From an archaeon (GTDB lineage: Archaea > Nanobdellota > Nanobdellia > Woesearchaeales > GW2011-AR15), in contig JABHXU010000020.1 of NCBI GenBank assembly GCA_018657065.1, positions 185,100 to 249,099 on the forward strand: a DNA stretch of 64,000 bases, given 5' to 3'. The translations under genes were made by a program, and so were the position numbers. Below, piece after piece: positions 23,936 through 34,899 of the stretch (position 1 is its first letter; every line of letters begins with the position of its first letter). Below the pieces are notes generated by a model, which was not told the origin of the DNA, ran no database searches, and saw only the letters and a program-made list of their open reading frames with translations.

Positions 23936-26737
23936 CTATAACATCTTTTTTAAAAACTCACCAGTATAACTATTTTTATTATTTGCTACTTCTTCAGGTG
24001 TTCCTACAGCAATAACTTCTCCACCGGCTTCTCCACCATCAGGTCCTAAATCAATAATATGATCTGCTGATTTAATTAAATCTAAATTATGTTCAATAAC
24101 AATAACTGAATTTCCTTTGTCTACTAAATTATTTAGCACTTTGATTAATTTACTTACATCATGAAAATGAAGACCTGTTGTAGGTTCATCTAGTAAATAA
24201 AGAGTTTTACCTGTTGCTTTTTTACTAAGTTCCCTAGTTAATTTTATTCTTTGAGCTTCTCCACCAGATAAAGTAACTGAAGATTGTCCGAGTTTAATAT
24301 AATCTAAACCAACTTGATTAAGTGTTTCTAATTTATTTTTTATACTCGGTACATTTGCAAATACATCGTTTGCCTCTAAAATACTTAAATCAAGAACTTC
24401 TGCGATATTTTTGCCTTTAAATTTAACTTCTAATGTTTCAGAATTATACCTTTTACCTTTACATTCTTCACATTGTACATAAACATCAGGTAAAAAATTC
24501 ATTTCAATTTTAATTAATCCGTCTCCCCTACAAGCTTCACATCTTCCACCTTTAACATTAAAACTAAATCTACCTGGTTTATATCCACGGAGTTTAGCTT
24601 CTTTAGTTTGTGCAAATAAAGTTCTAATATGATCAAATACTTTTGTGTAAGTTGCTGGATTAGACCTAGGTGTTCTTCCTATTGGACTTTGATCTATAAC
24701 TATAACTTTATCAATTTCTGAATCAAATTCAATATTATCAAATCTTCCTGGAACTAGTCTAGATTTATGCAGTTTTCTCATTAAAGCTTTATATAAAATT
24801 CCGTAAATTAATGTAGATTTACCTGATCCTGATACACCTGTTACTAATGTTAAACTTCCAATAGGAAAACTTACATTAATATTTTTTAAATTATGTTCTT
24901 TACATCCTAGTAAATGAATAAAATTATTTGATTTTCTTCTTTTTTCAGGCATTTCTATTTTTAATTTTCCTGATAAATATTTTCCTGTTAATGTGCCTTT
25001 TTGTTCAATATATTCTGGAGTTCCTGCTGCAGTAATTTCTCCGCCATGAATACCTGCTCCCGGACCCATATCAATTACATGATCTGCGTTTCTTATTGTA
25101 TCTTCATCATGTTCAACAACAATTAATGTGTTACCTAAATCTCTAAGTCTATGGAGTGTACTAATAAGTTTTTGATTATCTCTTTGGTGAAGACCAATAC
25201 TAGGTTCATCTAAAATATATACCACCCCCATTAAATTACTTCCAATTTGAGTAGCAAGTCTAATTCTTTGAGCTTCTCCACCTGAAAGTGTTCCTGCATT
25301 TCTACTTAAAGTTAAATAACTTAAACCAACTTTATCTAGGAAATTTAATCTATCATCAATTTCTTTTAAAATTATTTTTGCTATTTCTTTTTCCTTATCT
25401 GTTAATGTTAAATTTCTAAAAAATTCAATTGCATTTTTTATTGACATATTTGTTACATCAATTATTGAAACTTTGTTGATTAAAATTGATAAAACTTTTT
25501 TCTTAAGTCTTTGTCCATCACAAACAGGACATGGTGAAATTCTCATATATTTTTCAAGTTCTCTTCTTCTATAATCTGATTGTGTTTGATGATATAATCT
25601 TTCAGATTGAGGAATTAATCCTTCCCAGTTTCCTTTATGAGACCAATTAGCGTCTCCACCTTTCATAGTCATATTAAATTGTATTTTTTCAGGTGATCCA
25701 TGCATTAAAATTTCAAACTGATCCTCTGTTAATTCACTTATTGGAGTTAGTGCTGAGAATCCAAAATGTTTAGCTACGCTACCTAAATATTGTCCTCTCC
25801 ATCCATCAATTGCATTTCTATATAATCTTACTGCACCGTCAGCTATTGATAAAGATTTATCTGGAATAATTAAATCTGGATCAAATTCCATTTTTATTCC
25901 TAGACCTGAACAATTTTCACAAGCACCAAAAGGACTGTTAAAAGAAAACATTCTAGGTTGTAATTCTTCATAATTTAATCCACACTCTGGACAAGCCATA
26001 TTAGCTGAATATAATTTTTCTTTTGATTTACTTTGTACAATTATTAGTCCGTTAGATTTATTTAAAGCGTTTTCAATAGCTTCTATTAATCGAGATTTAT
26101 CATCTAAATTTAATTTATCAATAACAACTTCAATATCATGTTTTTTATATCTGTCTAGAGATATAGTTTCGTCTGTTCTATAAATAGAATTATTTACTCT
26201 TACCCTAGTATAACCTTCTTTATTTAAATCTTCAATTAATTTTTCATATGTACCTTTTTTTTGTCTAATAATTGGCGAAAGGATTGTAATTTCTTCTTTA
26301 AAATCTGACATAATATGTTTAGAAATTTTATCAGGAGTTTGTGATTCAATTTTTATTTTATGATCTGGACAATATGGTGTTCCGATTCTAGCAAATAATA
26401 AACGCAGATAATCATAAATTTCTGTAACAGTTCCGACAGTAGATCTAGGATTTTTTGATGTTGTTTTTTGTTCAATACTTATCGCTGGACTTAATCCATC
26501 AATTGAATCAACATCTGGTTTACTCATTAGTCCTAAGAATTGTCTAGCATAAGCACTCAATGATTCAACATATCTTCTTTGACCTTCAGCATAAATTGTA
26601 TCAAAAGCAAGAGTTGATTTCCCACTTCCAGAAAGTCCAGTTATAACTGTAAACTTATCTCGAGGTATTTCGACATCAATATTTTTAAGATTATGTTCAC
26701 GTGCACCCTTAATTACTATTTTATCCATATTAACCAT
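23936..26737 (-). CDS. uvrA: UvrA, damage-recognition ATPase
   Basis: 933 residues, full length. Two ABC ATPase modules are seen: Walker [15 protein letters not shown] near 34 and [13 protein letters not shown] near 639, two LSGGEAQRI signatures, and Walker B with IDEP/LDEP. Zinc-finger cysteines are present in [15 protein letters not shown]...CENCSG and CEACRGDG...CEECKGKRY. UvrA dimers scan DNA and load UvrB. Start is ATG 26737; an in-frame ATG at 26728 ([16 protein letters not shown]) is the more usual-looking N-terminus. First gene of the uvrA-uvrC operon. Confidence 0.97.
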   Translation of the reverse strand: MVNMDKIVIKGAREHNLKNIDVEIPRDKFTVITGLSGSGKSTLAFDTIYAEGQRRYVESLSAYARQFLGLMSKPDVDSIDGLSPAISIEQKTTSKNPRSTVGTVTEIYDYLRLLFARIGTPYCPDHKIKIESQTPDKISKHIMSDFKEEITILSPIIRQKKGTYEKLIEDLNKEGYTRVRVNNSIYRTDETISLDRYKKHDIEVVIDKLNLDDKSRLIEAIENALNKSNGLIIVQSKSKEKLYSANMACPECGLNYEELQPRMFSFNSPFGACENCSGLGIKMEFDPDLIIPDKSLSIADGAVRLYRNAIDGWRGQYLGSVAKHFGFSALTPISELTEDQFEILMHGSPEKIQFNMTMKGGDANWSHKGNWEGLIPQSERLYHQTQSDYRRRELEKYMRISPCPVCDGQRLKKKVLSILINKVSIIDVTNMSIKNAIEFFRNLTLTDKEKEIAKIILKEIDDRLNFLDKVGLSYLTLSRNAGTLSGGEAQRIRLATQIGSNLMGVVYILDEPSIGLHQRDNQKLISTLHRLRDLGNTLIVVEHDEDTIRNADHVIDMGPGAGIHGGEITAAGTPEYIEQKGTLTGKYLSGKLKIEMPEKRRKSNNFIHLLGCKEHNLKNINVSFPIGSLTLVTGVSGSGKSTLIYGILYKALMRKLHKSRLVPGRFDNIEFDSEIDKVIVIDQSPIGRTPRSNPATYTKVFDHIRTLFAQTKEAKLRGYKPGRFSFNVKGGRCEACRGDGLIKIEMNFLPDVYVQCEECKGKRYNSETLEVKFKGKNIAEVLDLSILEANDVFANVPSIKNKLETLNQVGLDYIKLGQSSVTLSGGEAQRIKLTRELSKKATGKTLYLLDEPTTGLHFHDVSKLIKVLNNLVDKGNSVIVIEHNLDLIKSADHIIDLGPDGGEAGGEVIAVGTPEEVANNKNSYTGEFLKKML

Positions 26738-26965
26738 TTTGAAACTATATTTTGTTTTTATGTTTGTTGTTTAAAAGGCTTACGCGAGAATGTCTAGTGA
26801 ATATTTAATTCTAGATACAACATATATTCTAATTATGATATTATAAAACTAATTGATTTTAAGCTTAAAACACTAAAAATGAACTTGTATAGTGGCCATT
26901 ATATCTAATTATTTTTTGGGCGCTCGATACTAAAAATTATTATATTTGTAAACTATCCTATAATT

Positions 26966-27661
26966 ATGGTAAAGAGAAAAAAAACAGAAAAACCTACAAA
27001 TGTAAAAATCATGAATGAATTATCAATCAAAGAATTAGGGTTTTTCCAAGATAAGAAGTTTTTATGGCCCTTAACGATCTCAGTTTTTAGTTTCTTGATA
27101 GCAATTTTATCAATAGTTATTAGTCTTAATATTCATTCTCCTTTTGATCTTGAAGTTTTTGCATCAGGAACATACATTATTCGTGTGTATCCAGAAGATC
27201 ATAACGAAACTTTTCTTCCAACTTTTATTATCCCTATGGAGTTCATTAATCATGGAAAACAGGCCGGAGTTATCACAAATATATTTTTGAACGTAACAGT
27301 AGATGAAACAAAAGCTGAATACGAACCTAAATATGTAATTGATCTTAAAGCATATCTTGAAGGTGATCCTTGGAAGATAAATGAAATATCAGAGAGACCT
27401 TTTCATCAATTTGGTGTTTCTGGAGAAACGACTTTACCTATGGACATTATTTTTTCACCTAATCTTCACAAATCTTACGTCTTACTTGAAAAGGGAGAAT
27501 ATGTTCTCGAAATATTTGTTTCCACTTCAAAAAATCCAGAACCTGTTTTATCTAGAAAACTCGAATTTAAAATTAATGATAAAAAATTGGAACCAATTCT
27601 GAATGATAATATAGTTTATGTTAGGTCACCAGAAGGGTATGATATCTTATATGAAAAATAG
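26966..27661 (+). CDS. Membrane-anchored hypothetical protein
   Basis: 231 residues. A basic cytoplasmic N-terminus (VKRKKTEKPTNVK) precedes one transmembrane helix at about 34-54 (WPLTISVFSFLIAILSIVISL), and a beta-rich extracytoplasmic domain of about 175 residues follows. That layout suits a membrane-tethered immunoglobulin-like or DUF-type domain. No catalytic residues or cysteine pairs are visible. A TATA-like ATTATTATATTTG lies about 30 bp before the ATG. Confidence 0.7.
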   Translation: MVKRKKTEKPTNVKIMNELSIKELGFFQDKKFLWPLTISVFSFLIAILSIVISLNIHSPFDLEVFASGTYIIRVYPEDHNETFLPTFIIPMEFINHGKQAGVITNIFLNVTVDETKAEYEPKYVIDLKAYLEGDPWKINEISERPFHQFGVSGETTLPMDIIFSPNLHKSYVLLEKGEYVLEIFVSTSKNPEPVLSRKLEFKINDKKLEPILNDNIVYVRSPEGYDILYEK

Positions 27662-27732
27662 GACGTTTTAAATGTCCAAAAAATCTCCTCTCCCCAAAAG
27701 ACATTTATACTCCCTCTCTTAACTTAATCACC

Positions 27733-28488
27733 ATGACAAAAAACTACACCACTCTCCTTTTAAAAAAATCATTATTCCTCTACATTCTTCGTACAGTTCC
27801 GCTCTTTATTTTTGCTTATTTAACTTATACATACAAAACGTTTTTGTTTTTTCCATTAATGATTATTATTCCATTTGCTTTTGTATATTTTCTACCTCAA
27901 ATCTATAAACCTTTTAACAAGTTTAAACCATATCATGGAAAATATAGAACTAAAATATTTGATTTAGCAAAAGAACATGATGTAAAGATAAAAGAAATTG
28001 TTAGTTCAAAAACAGGATTTTCTGGAGCTGCTCTAGGTTTATGGAACAATCAAGTAATTTTCATTAATAGTAGAATTTTAAAACAACCTTGGGAAGAAAT
28101 TAAATCATTATATTTACATGAATTTGCTCATTTTAAAAATAAAGATTTAGAATTTATGGCAGTTTATCCTGCAATTACATTTATGATTTTTTCTTATTTT
28201 TCTTATATTTCTAGAGGTGATTTTTTATATATTTTTTATATGTTATTACTCTTCTCTGTCATTTTTCATGTCCGATATTTAAGAATATTAAGACTTAAAG
28301 AAAAAAGTGCAGATAATTATACAATTAAAGATAATCCTAAAGCTTGGATTAGTTTAATAAAAAAAGGAATTAAACATTTGGAAAGTAAAGGAATATATTT
28401 TCAAAAGAAAAAACCACTTCTAAGTTTTTTACACACACATCCTTGGATCTATGATAGGATTGATTATGCTAAAAAATATAGAAAATAA
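27733..28488 (+). CDS. M48-family membrane metalloprotease, HtpX-like
   Basis: 251 residues. Two N-terminal transmembrane segments (about 13-34 and 37-55) are followed by a cytoplasmic domain with the zinc motif HEFAH at residues 129-133, in the context SLYLHEFAHFKNKDLEF. Two further helices (about 145-175) and the likely third ligand in LKEKSADNY follow. M48 proteases such as HtpX degrade misfolded membrane proteins. The catalytic GLWNNQVIFINSRIL segment before the motif is typical of the family. Confidence 0.85.
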   Translation: MTKNYTTLLLKKSLFLYILRTVPLFIFAYLTYTYKTFLFFPLMIIIPFAFVYFLPQIYKPFNKFKPYHGKYRTKIFDLAKEHDVKIKEIVSSKTGFSGAALGLWNNQVIFINSRILKQPWEEIKSLYLHEFAHFKNKDLEFMAVYPAITFMIFSYFSYISRGDFLYIFYMLLLFSVIFHVRYLRILRLKEKSADNYTIKDNPKAWISLIKKGIKHLESKGIYFQKKKPLLSFLHTHPWIYDRIDYAKKYRK

Positions 28489-28537
28489 TAATTTCTTAAG
28501 AAATATTTATTAGTATCCACTGCAATCTCTTTATTTT

Positions 28538-29161
28538 ATGATCACAGTTATTGAAGGAATTATTCTTGGTCTATCAATAGCAGCACCGATAGGTCCAACT
28601 AATATTGAAATTATTAGAAGAGGTTTAAAGAATGGTTGGAAATCTGCAGCATCTTTTTATTTAGGTGTTTTAGTTGCATTATCCACATATCTTATTTTCG
28701 CATTAATTGGATTATCATATTTAACCAAAATTCCAATTTTTAATTTATTATTACTAGTTTTTGGTGTTTTAGTTTTGTTTTATCTTTCCTATAATTCCAT
28801 AAAAGATTTTTTTAGTAAAAAAAAGATAAATATTTCCGGAAAAGTTGATAGTAAAAAAAATTTTATTCCTGGAATTGTTTTAACAATTTCAAACCCTTAT
28901 GTTCTCTTGTTTTGGACTGGTATTATGGGCGCAGATATTGTATCAAATTCAGCTTCTATCAATAGAAGTCTATTATTAAGTTTAGGAATCCTAATTGGAG
29001 TTATTATTTTTGCTTTCATTATAATTCCAGCTGTTCAGTTTGGAAGAAAATATGTTAATCAAAAAAATTTCAGATATGTTTCATTAGCATCTGGCTTAAT
29101 TTTATTTTATTTCTTCATTAAATTTGGAATAGAACTTGTTAAACTTATTTTATCAATGTAA
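28538..29161 (+). CDS. LysE/RhtB-family exporter
   Basis: 207 residues with six predicted helices. The N-terminal signature GIILGLSIAAPIGPTNIEIIRRGLKNGW is the hallmark of the LysE/RhtB translocators, which export amino acids or related metabolites. A second family feature is the mid-protein FIPGIVLTISNPYVLLFWTGI, with the conserved N-P. The basic loop SKKKINISGKVDSKKN between helices 3 and 4 should be cytoplasmic. Substrate cannot be predicted. Confidence 0.85.
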   Translation: MITVIEGIILGLSIAAPIGPTNIEIIRRGLKNGWKSAASFYLGVLVALSTYLIFALIGLSYLTKIPIFNLLLLVFGVLVLFYLSYNSIKDFFSKKKINISGKVDSKKNFIPGIVLTISNPYVLLFWTGIMGADIVSNSASINRSLLLSLGILIGVIIFAFIIIPAVQFGRKYVNQKNFRYVSLASGLILFYFFIKFGIELVKLILSM

Positions 29162-29171
29162 GAAAAATATA

Positions 29172-29861
29172 CTAAAAAATATCAGGCCACTTCTTGCCTT
29201 GTTCAACTTTTAAAAATGCATATCTACCTTCAGGCAATTTCCCTAAATTTAATTTACCTACACGAATTCTTTTTAAAAAATTAACTTCATATCCTATTGC
29301 TCTAAACATTCGTCTAATAATTCGGTTTTTTCCTTCATGAATTTCAATTTGCACTAATTTTTCATGATGAATCTTAACTTTTGCTGGTGCTGTTTTTCCG
29401 TCTTCAAGTCTAACACCTGCTTCTAATTTTTTTAATTTTCTTTCATCAATATCAGTATATAATCCAACAAGATATGTTTTTTTAATTTCATTAGAAGGAT
29501 GAGTTATATGATTTGCGAAATCTCCATCATTAGTTAAAAGTAAAAGTCCACTTGTATCTTTATCAAGTCTACCAACAGGAAAAACTCTTTCTTTAATTTT
29601 AATATAATCCATAACTGTTTTTTCATATCTATCATAAACAGCAGTAACACATCCTCTAGGTTTATGAAATTTCACATATATTTTATTAGCTTTTTTTAAA
29701 ACTTTATCATTAATTTTAATAACATCATCTTCAGAAGCTTGATCTCCCAGTTTTATAACTTTATCATTAACTTTTACTTTACCATTTTTAATAAAAACTT
29801 CAGCTCTTCTTCTAGAACAAAATCCATTTGCACTCATAATTTTTTGAACTCTTTGTTTCAT
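29172..29861 (-). CDS. RsuA/RluB-family pseudouridine synthase
   Basis: 229 residues. An S4 RNA-binding domain is at the start (QRVQKIMSANGFCSRRRAEVFIKNGKVKVN), followed by the catalytic core with GRLDKDTSGLLLLTNDG near residue 96, where the aspartate is catalytic, and the C-terminal EGKNRIIRRMFRAIGYEV. The family modifies 16S or 23S rRNA in bacteria. Two members of this family are in the window (the other at 35463). The protein lacks the long basic C-terminal tail of E. coli RluB. Confidence 0.9.
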   Translation of the reverse strand: MKQRVQKIMSANGFCSRRRAEVFIKNGKVKVNDKVIKLGDQASEDDVIKINDKVLKKANKIYVKFHKPRGCVTAVYDRYEKTVMDYIKIKERVFPVGRLDKDTSGLLLLTNDGDFANHITHPSNEIKKTYLVGLYTDIDERKLKKLEAGVRLEDGKTAPAKVKIHHEKLVQIEIHEGKNRIIRRMFRAIGYEVNFLKRIRVGKLNLGKLPEGRYAFLKVEQGKKWPDIF

Positions 29862-29976
29862 ATGTTTAGGGTTCTAGGTTTAGTTATAAAATTATCTGCT
29901 TTTTTAAGGAGAACAGCGCATAATAATATTTTTTCTTTCACTCAGTTTTAAATAAATTAAACAATTCTCGCTATTT

Positions 29977-30915
29977 ATGAAAATCACATTACTAGAACCT
30001 ATTGGTGCAAGCATAAATAATGTAGATGAATTTAAAGCTGAACTTGAAAATAATGGACATGAACTTGTTACATATGATTCAAGACCTACTAATGATGAAG
30101 AAATTATAAAAAGATCTTCTGACTCAGATATAATTGTTCTTACAAATTTTAAAATAAGTGCGAACGTTATTAACAATTGTCCAAATTTAAAAATGATTAG
30201 TGTTGCATTTACTGGATTTGATCATATTGATCTTAAAACATGTAATGAAAAAAACATTGTTGTATGTAATGCTGCAGGATATTCAACAGATTCAGTTGCA
30301 GAACTCTCAATTGGTTTAATGATTTCTGTTTTAAGAAAAATTGTGTGGGGAGATAAAAAAGTAAGAGAATTATCAACTCGAGAAAGATTCTTAGGAACTG
30401 AATTAAAAGGAAAAACAGTTGGAGTTATTGGTACAGGAACTATTGGTCTTGCTGCAATAAAATTATTAGAAGCATTTGGTTGTAAAGTAATTGCATTTTC
30501 AAGAACAAAAAAACCAGGGATAAATTATTTAGAACTTGATGAACTTTTATCACAAAGTGATATTGTGACTTTACATGTTCCTTTAAATGAAAAAACTAAT
30601 AAAATGATTAATGAAAATAATCTAAAATTAATGAAACCTAGTAGCATAATTATTAACACTGCAAGAGGAGCAGTTATTGATAATGATGCATTAGCTGATG
30701 CATTAATAAATAAAACAATTGCTGGAGCTGGTTTAGATACTGTTGATATGGAACCTCCATTACCAGAAAACTATAAATTATTGTCAGCACCTAACACCGT
30801 AATCATGCCTCATATTGGTTATGCAACTAAGGAAGCTATGAGAATAAGAACAAATATTGTTTTTGAAAACATAACCAAATTTCTTAATAATGATGTTCAA
30901 AACCAAGTAAATTAA
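29977..30915 (+). CDS. D-2-hydroxyacid dehydrogenase, NAD-dependent
   Basis: 312 residues. NAD-binding motif GVIGTGTIGLAAIKLLEAFG lies near 149, with signature IINTARGAVIDNDALADAL near 223. The catalytic Arg is in TARGAVID, Glu in VDMEPPLPEN and His in MPHIGYATKEA. It should reduce a 2-keto acid (glyoxylate, hydroxypyruvate or a similar compound) or oxidise the D-hydroxyacid. It has no ACT or other regulatory domain, so serine biosynthesis by PGDH is not specifically indicated. It is a single gene divergent from the pseudouridine synthase. Confidence 0.9.
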   Translation: MKITLLEPIGASINNVDEFKAELENNGHELVTYDSRPTNDEEIIKRSSDSDIIVLTNFKISANVINNCPNLKMISVAFTGFDHIDLKTCNEKNIVVCNAAGYSTDSVAELSIGLMISVLRKIVWGDKKVRELSTRERFLGTELKGKTVGVIGTGTIGLAAIKLLEAFGCKVIAFSRTKKPGINYLELDELLSQSDIVTLHVPLNEKTNKMINENNLKLMKPSSIIINTARGAVIDNDALADALINKTIAGAGLDTVDMEPPLPENYKLLSAPNTVIMPHIGYATKEAMRIRTNIVFENITKFLNNDVQNQVN

Positions 30916-31016
30916 CTTTTTTTTATCATTATTTCTCCAGAAGCTAAAATGAGACTACTTTAAAGTAGTATTTTTCCCATATTTTTAAATATAAAATCTC
31001 ACTACTTATATATAAA

Positions 31017-33143
31017 ATGGCAAAAACTTTGGGAGAATTTGTTAATGAACATATTGAAGATATAAAAACAGGTCATACTGTTGACTGGAATTCTATAGAA
31101 AAACTTACAGGTCTTAATCAAAATGCATGGGAAACAGCAGGCATTGAAGTTTTAAGATATCATGAAACTGGAAACACTATAAAAGCTGCTGTTCCATTTG
31201 AATTAATTAAAGCATTAGAACCTGATCCAGATAAACTTGACACTCTAAGACCTGCAATTCAATCTATTGTTGCATCAAACGCAACTCAAGGTAGTTTATG
31301 GTGGGATCCTGAAAGTTTTGGAGAACCTATTTCAATTTTAGAAGCTGTTAACGGAAACCATAGATATCATTTATTTCAAGAAGAACCGTTTCAAGACCAA
31401 ATGGATAGAGCGGTGTATAAAATCCATTTAACTGAAGATGCAAAATGGAAAGAAGATTATATTCTTAAAGACACAACAGGAAGAATGAAACTTGGGCCTT
31501 ACAGAGTTGCTGAACGATTAGTTAATTATTGGGCTTCAGATGAAACAACTAATCAATTTGTTCTTGCAGATATCCTTGAAGCATTAGATTCTGCTGCATC
31601 AACTAGAGTTGAAAATCTAGCACTAAGAGCTGCTGGAAGAATTGAAGCAGTTCCAAATTTTATTGAACCAGCAAAAGAAGCAATTAAAAAAATTGATGAA
31701 TGGATTTCAGAATATGATCTAACCCATAGAACCGCAAAAATACATTTAAACGCTTATACTACTCTTAAAGAAATTGATGATGAATGGGTTAAGAATCTTA
31801 ATGTTCCACCAAATTTCTTTGTAAGAGCAAATGATAAATTATCAGGTGTTCCAGATAATGGAGAAAGTGAAAAATCAATAGGATCGTTTGAATTGTTTCA
31901 GGATAGATACCAAGATTTGTTAGTTTGGATGATTAAATGTGCAACAAATTATGCAGACAATAGATCTCTAAATAGAGTTGCAGATACAATTGCAGCACAC
32001 TATGCATTAGGGCCTGATAAACTTTCAAATCTTTTAGATGTTGAGCCTATTGGTGATACTGCAATAGAATTAGTTAGAGAATTTCAAACTGCAAGAAAAG
32101 CTAATCTTCCTATTGTTGATAGAACTGATGAACTTAATGGAGATGTTGTTTTATCAGATAAAGGTCATTATATAATTACAAAAGGAAACGCGGTTTTAAC
32201 TGATAAGAGATATGGAACAGATATGCCTCTACAGGTAATTCTAGGTAAAGGAATAGTTGAAGTTAAAAAAAATCAATATTTGAAAATCATAAGTGAAAAT
32301 GCGGATATCGCACATATTAAACCAGGTAAATTGTTTTTTGGTGTCAAACCTGGAGTTGTTAGGAAAAGAGATACAATGAGTAGGAATCAAGACCAAGTTG
32401 ACAATTTTTATTCTAGATTACTTAGAACTCCAATAGCTGAACAAAGAATTTTTCAAACAATTGAAATGTATAAATCAATGAATGGAGGAATTCATAGTAA
32501 AAAAATAAATATGACTCCAATTGAAATTGCATTAGTTTCAGGTGTTGACTTATCATCTACAACTCAAATTCTAGATTATTTAAAAGAACAAAAGATAATT
32601 TCAATTGAAGCTACAAATACAATAAAATTGACTGAAAATTATGGTGATGTATTTGAAACAGTTATGAATAGCACAGGCAATCCATTTAAATTAGGATTAA
32701 GTCCATATGAATTTGGGAATTATGTAACAACTAACGGAGAAACAACCCATTTAGCTAGACAAATGAATTCTCAAGAAACTTGTGAAAAATTAAGAATCTC
32801 AGCACCTGCTTATTCAACAGATGATTGGACAACACAAGCTTCATGTGAGTCATGTTTTGATGGAATTGAAGGAGCAATTATTTCTGCAACTGATTTATTC
32901 AATGTTCCAGATAATTATGATATTGCTTTTGATCCTACCTTACTTGATCAAATGGATAGTGAAGATCTTGTTTATTTCTCAATTGCAAATCCAAACGATC
33001 CACAAAATAGTATGATAACTGGATATTCCTCATGGGATGAAGCTGCTATAACATTAAGTCCAAATTTTTCTCAAGGAAAAACTCAACTAACTGGGAAAAA
33101 ATATCTAGGTCACATTTTGGAATTAGTTGAAGATGGACAGTAA
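31017..33143 (+). CDS. Large unknown protein with ParB-like and winged-helix segments
   Basis: 708 residues, no signal peptide or membrane helix. The first 130 residues end in AVNGNHRYHLFQ, reminiscent of the GNHR/GERR box of ParB/Srx-fold domains. A long helical middle follows, and residues ~490-550 (MTPIEIALVSGVDLSSTTQILDYLKEQKII) look like a winged helix. The C-terminal part has a CEKL...ASCESCFDG cysteine cluster. The gene overlaps the next by 11 bases, so the two products are probably made in a fixed ratio. A TATA-like TTATATATAA sits just before the ATG. I do not recognise the full architecture. Confidence 0.7.
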   Translation: MAKTLGEFVNEHIEDIKTGHTVDWNSIEKLTGLNQNAWETAGIEVLRYHETGNTIKAAVPFELIKALEPDPDKLDTLRPAIQSIVASNATQGSLWWDPESFGEPISILEAVNGNHRYHLFQEEPFQDQMDRAVYKIHLTEDAKWKEDYILKDTTGRMKLGPYRVAERLVNYWASDETTNQFVLADILEALDSAASTRVENLALRAAGRIEAVPNFIEPAKEAIKKIDEWISEYDLTHRTAKIHLNAYTTLKEIDDEWVKNLNVPPNFFVRANDKLSGVPDNGESEKSIGSFELFQDRYQDLLVWMIKCATNYADNRSLNRVADTIAAHYALGPDKLSNLLDVEPIGDTAIELVREFQTARKANLPIVDRTDELNGDVVLSDKGHYIITKGNAVLTDKRYGTDMPLQVILGKGIVEVKKNQYLKIISENADIAHIKPGKLFFGVKPGVVRKRDTMSRNQDQVDNFYSRLLRTPIAEQRIFQTIEMYKSMNGGIHSKKINMTPIEIALVSGVDLSSTTQILDYLKEQKIISIEATNTIKLTENYGDVFETVMNSTGNPFKLGLSPYEFGNYVTTNGETTHLARQMNSQETCEKLRISAPAYSTDDWTTQASCESCFDGIEGAIISATDLFNVPDNYDIAFDPTLLDQMDSEDLVYFSIANPNDPQNSMITGYSSWDEAAITLSPNFSQGKTQLTGKKYLGHILELVEDGQ

Positions 33144-34806
33144 AAGTACATTAGTTCAAAGAGTTACAGATCATTATACAAGTCACTGGGTTCCAAATAA
33201 AAAATTTAGTGGAAGTCATTTAGAACAAGAAGCACAAAGAATTGGGATTAAAGCTGATGGATTGTATGGTGCTAAAGAAGGTTCTACTTTTTTTAAAAAT
33301 GATTATTTTTCTTTTCTTGCATATCTAAGAGAAAAAACTCTTATTCCAGATTTTAATGCTCATGCAAATAAAAACAGAAAATCATTTGGTTTTAGATTCA
33401 TGTTTGTTGATCAAGATAGACCTTCTGCCAGAAGCGCATATCAAATTGCAATAACTGATTCTCAATTAGAACTACCATATGTTTTACAAAATGTTTTTCA
33501 TATACCTGTTTCTGAAAGAAAATTAATTGAAGAACTAAAAAAACAAGGACTACTAAGATCACATGAAAACGCAGGTTATGTAACTGGAAAATCAACACTT
33601 GAATTATTTAAACAAGTAATGCAAAATATAACACCCGAAGATTTAGGAATAAATTCTTTTCCAACTATTGATATTCCTTCTGAAACCTATTTACCAACAT
33701 TATTACCAAATTTTCATGAAGTAATGATTCCTAGAATTCAAGGATTTAATCAAGATGCAAAAGACTTTTTAGATCAAGAGGTAGGTTGTCAAAACGTTAA
33801 TTTAAATGAATGGTATGAAATAACATTAGCATCAAGAATTCTTAGAAGTCAAGCTAGTCATTTAACAAAAATTTTACAATCTCAAGGAATTGAAATAAAA
33901 GAAAATGAACAAGGTGATCAATTTATTCCTGGATATGCACTTCCATTATATGCTTGGAGACCTCATGTTGATCATACATATACAAAAACAGGTCCTCGTT
34001 TCTTCTTAATTGACTTAAGATATAGAATTAAAGAAAAAATTGGTGAATTATTAAATATTGAAGAAACAAAAACAAATACATTACTTGAAACAGGTCATTT
34101 AGAAGTTGATAGAAAAGGTTTGAAAATTGGTTCTCTTCAAAATGTTTATGACCAACTTATTTCAATGTCAAGTCCAATTGATTTAGGAATTGATTTAATT
34201 GATTTTAAAACTGCAGACTCAAACCAAATACATTTTCAAGAATACTCTACTCCATCTCTACCTAAAGATCAAACAATTGAATTTTTATATCCAACTTTCA
34301 AAACAAATGTACTTGGAAACCTTCCTCAACTTGCTCAAATTTATGATCTTGATTTATCTCAATCCTACAAAACAAGCGAAATAGCTAGTCGAGGAATGGC
34401 AGATGTTTCAATAAGAAATTCAGATAACAAACATAATTTTTTGCACAGAACTCCTATAACTCATCCAAAATCATTTTATGGTCCTTCTGTTGCTGTGCTT
34501 CTTGGAAAAAGAAGATTTCATACTCCTACACCTATTGAGGAATTAAGTTTTTATAAAGAATCAGACATTGAACAAGGTGTTTCACCATTTACATTTACAG
34601 AAGAACAAATTCAACAAACATTAGCATCAAGAATTCTAAAAGAAACAGAATGGAGTAGACTAAAACCTTTTTCACATAAAGTTAGAACTAAAATAGATAA
34701 ATATGATTACATATTTCATCCCACATCTGTTTATAATATGTTTGATTTATTATTTGAAAAACTCTGGCAAGATCCTGAAATCAAAACAATGTATAACATT
34801 GAATGA
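33133..34806 (+). CDS. Unknown 557-residue partner of the preceding gene
   Basis: ATG 33133 (MDSKSTLVQRVTDHYTSHW) is chosen over an in-frame TTG at 33127; either way it overlaps the previous gene, implying translational coupling. The protein is soluble. Residues ~85-160 (FGFRFMFVDQDRPSARSAYQIAI ... VSERKLIEELKKQGLL) suggest a mixed alpha/beta domain plus a helical segment, and the C-terminal third has a basic VAVLLGKRRFHTP stretch. No nuclease, ATPase or methyltransferase motif is obvious. A hairpin 14 bp after its stop probably ends the two-gene transcript. Confidence 0.65.
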   Translation: MDSKSTLVQRVTDHYTSHWVPNKKFSGSHLEQEAQRIGIKADGLYGAKEGSTFFKNDYFSFLAYLREKTLIPDFNAHANKNRKSFGFRFMFVDQDRPSARSAYQIAITDSQLELPYVLQNVFHIPVSERKLIEELKKQGLLRSHENAGYVTGKSTLELFKQVMQNITPEDLGINSFPTIDIPSETYLPTLLPNFHEVMIPRIQGFNQDAKDFLDQEVGCQNVNLNEWYEITLASRILRSQASHLTKILQSQGIEIKENEQGDQFIPGYALPLYAWRPHVDHTYTKTGPRFFLIDLRYRIKEKIGELLNIEETKTNTLLETGHLEVDRKGLKIGSLQNVYDQLISMSSPIDLGIDLIDFKTADSNQIHFQEYSTPSLPKDQTIEFLYPTFKTNVLGNLPQLAQIYDLDLSQSYKTSEIASRGMADVSIRNSDNKHNFLHRTPITHPKSFYGPSVAVLLGKRRFHTPTPIEELSFYKESDIEQGVSPFTFTEEQIQQTLASRILKETEWSRLKPFSHKVRTKIDKYDYIFHPTSVYNMFDLLFEKLWQDPEIKTMYNIE

Positions 34807-34820
34807 TCAAAAGGAAAGGT

Positions 34821-34841
34821 GCGGAAAACGTAGTTTTCTGC
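34821..34841 (+). terminator. Hairpin after the two-gene unknown operon
   Basis: GCGGAAAAC (34821-34829) pairs with GTTTTCTGC (34833-34841) over a GTA loop, nine pairs with one G-U, starting 14 bp after the stop codon. There is no strong T-run after it, so it could equally protect the 3' end of the transcript. Confidence 0.5.
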
Positions 34842-34899
34842 TCAATTATTAAAAAAATAAAAACAAACTATATATACAAATTCGAATACCTTTCTTATT

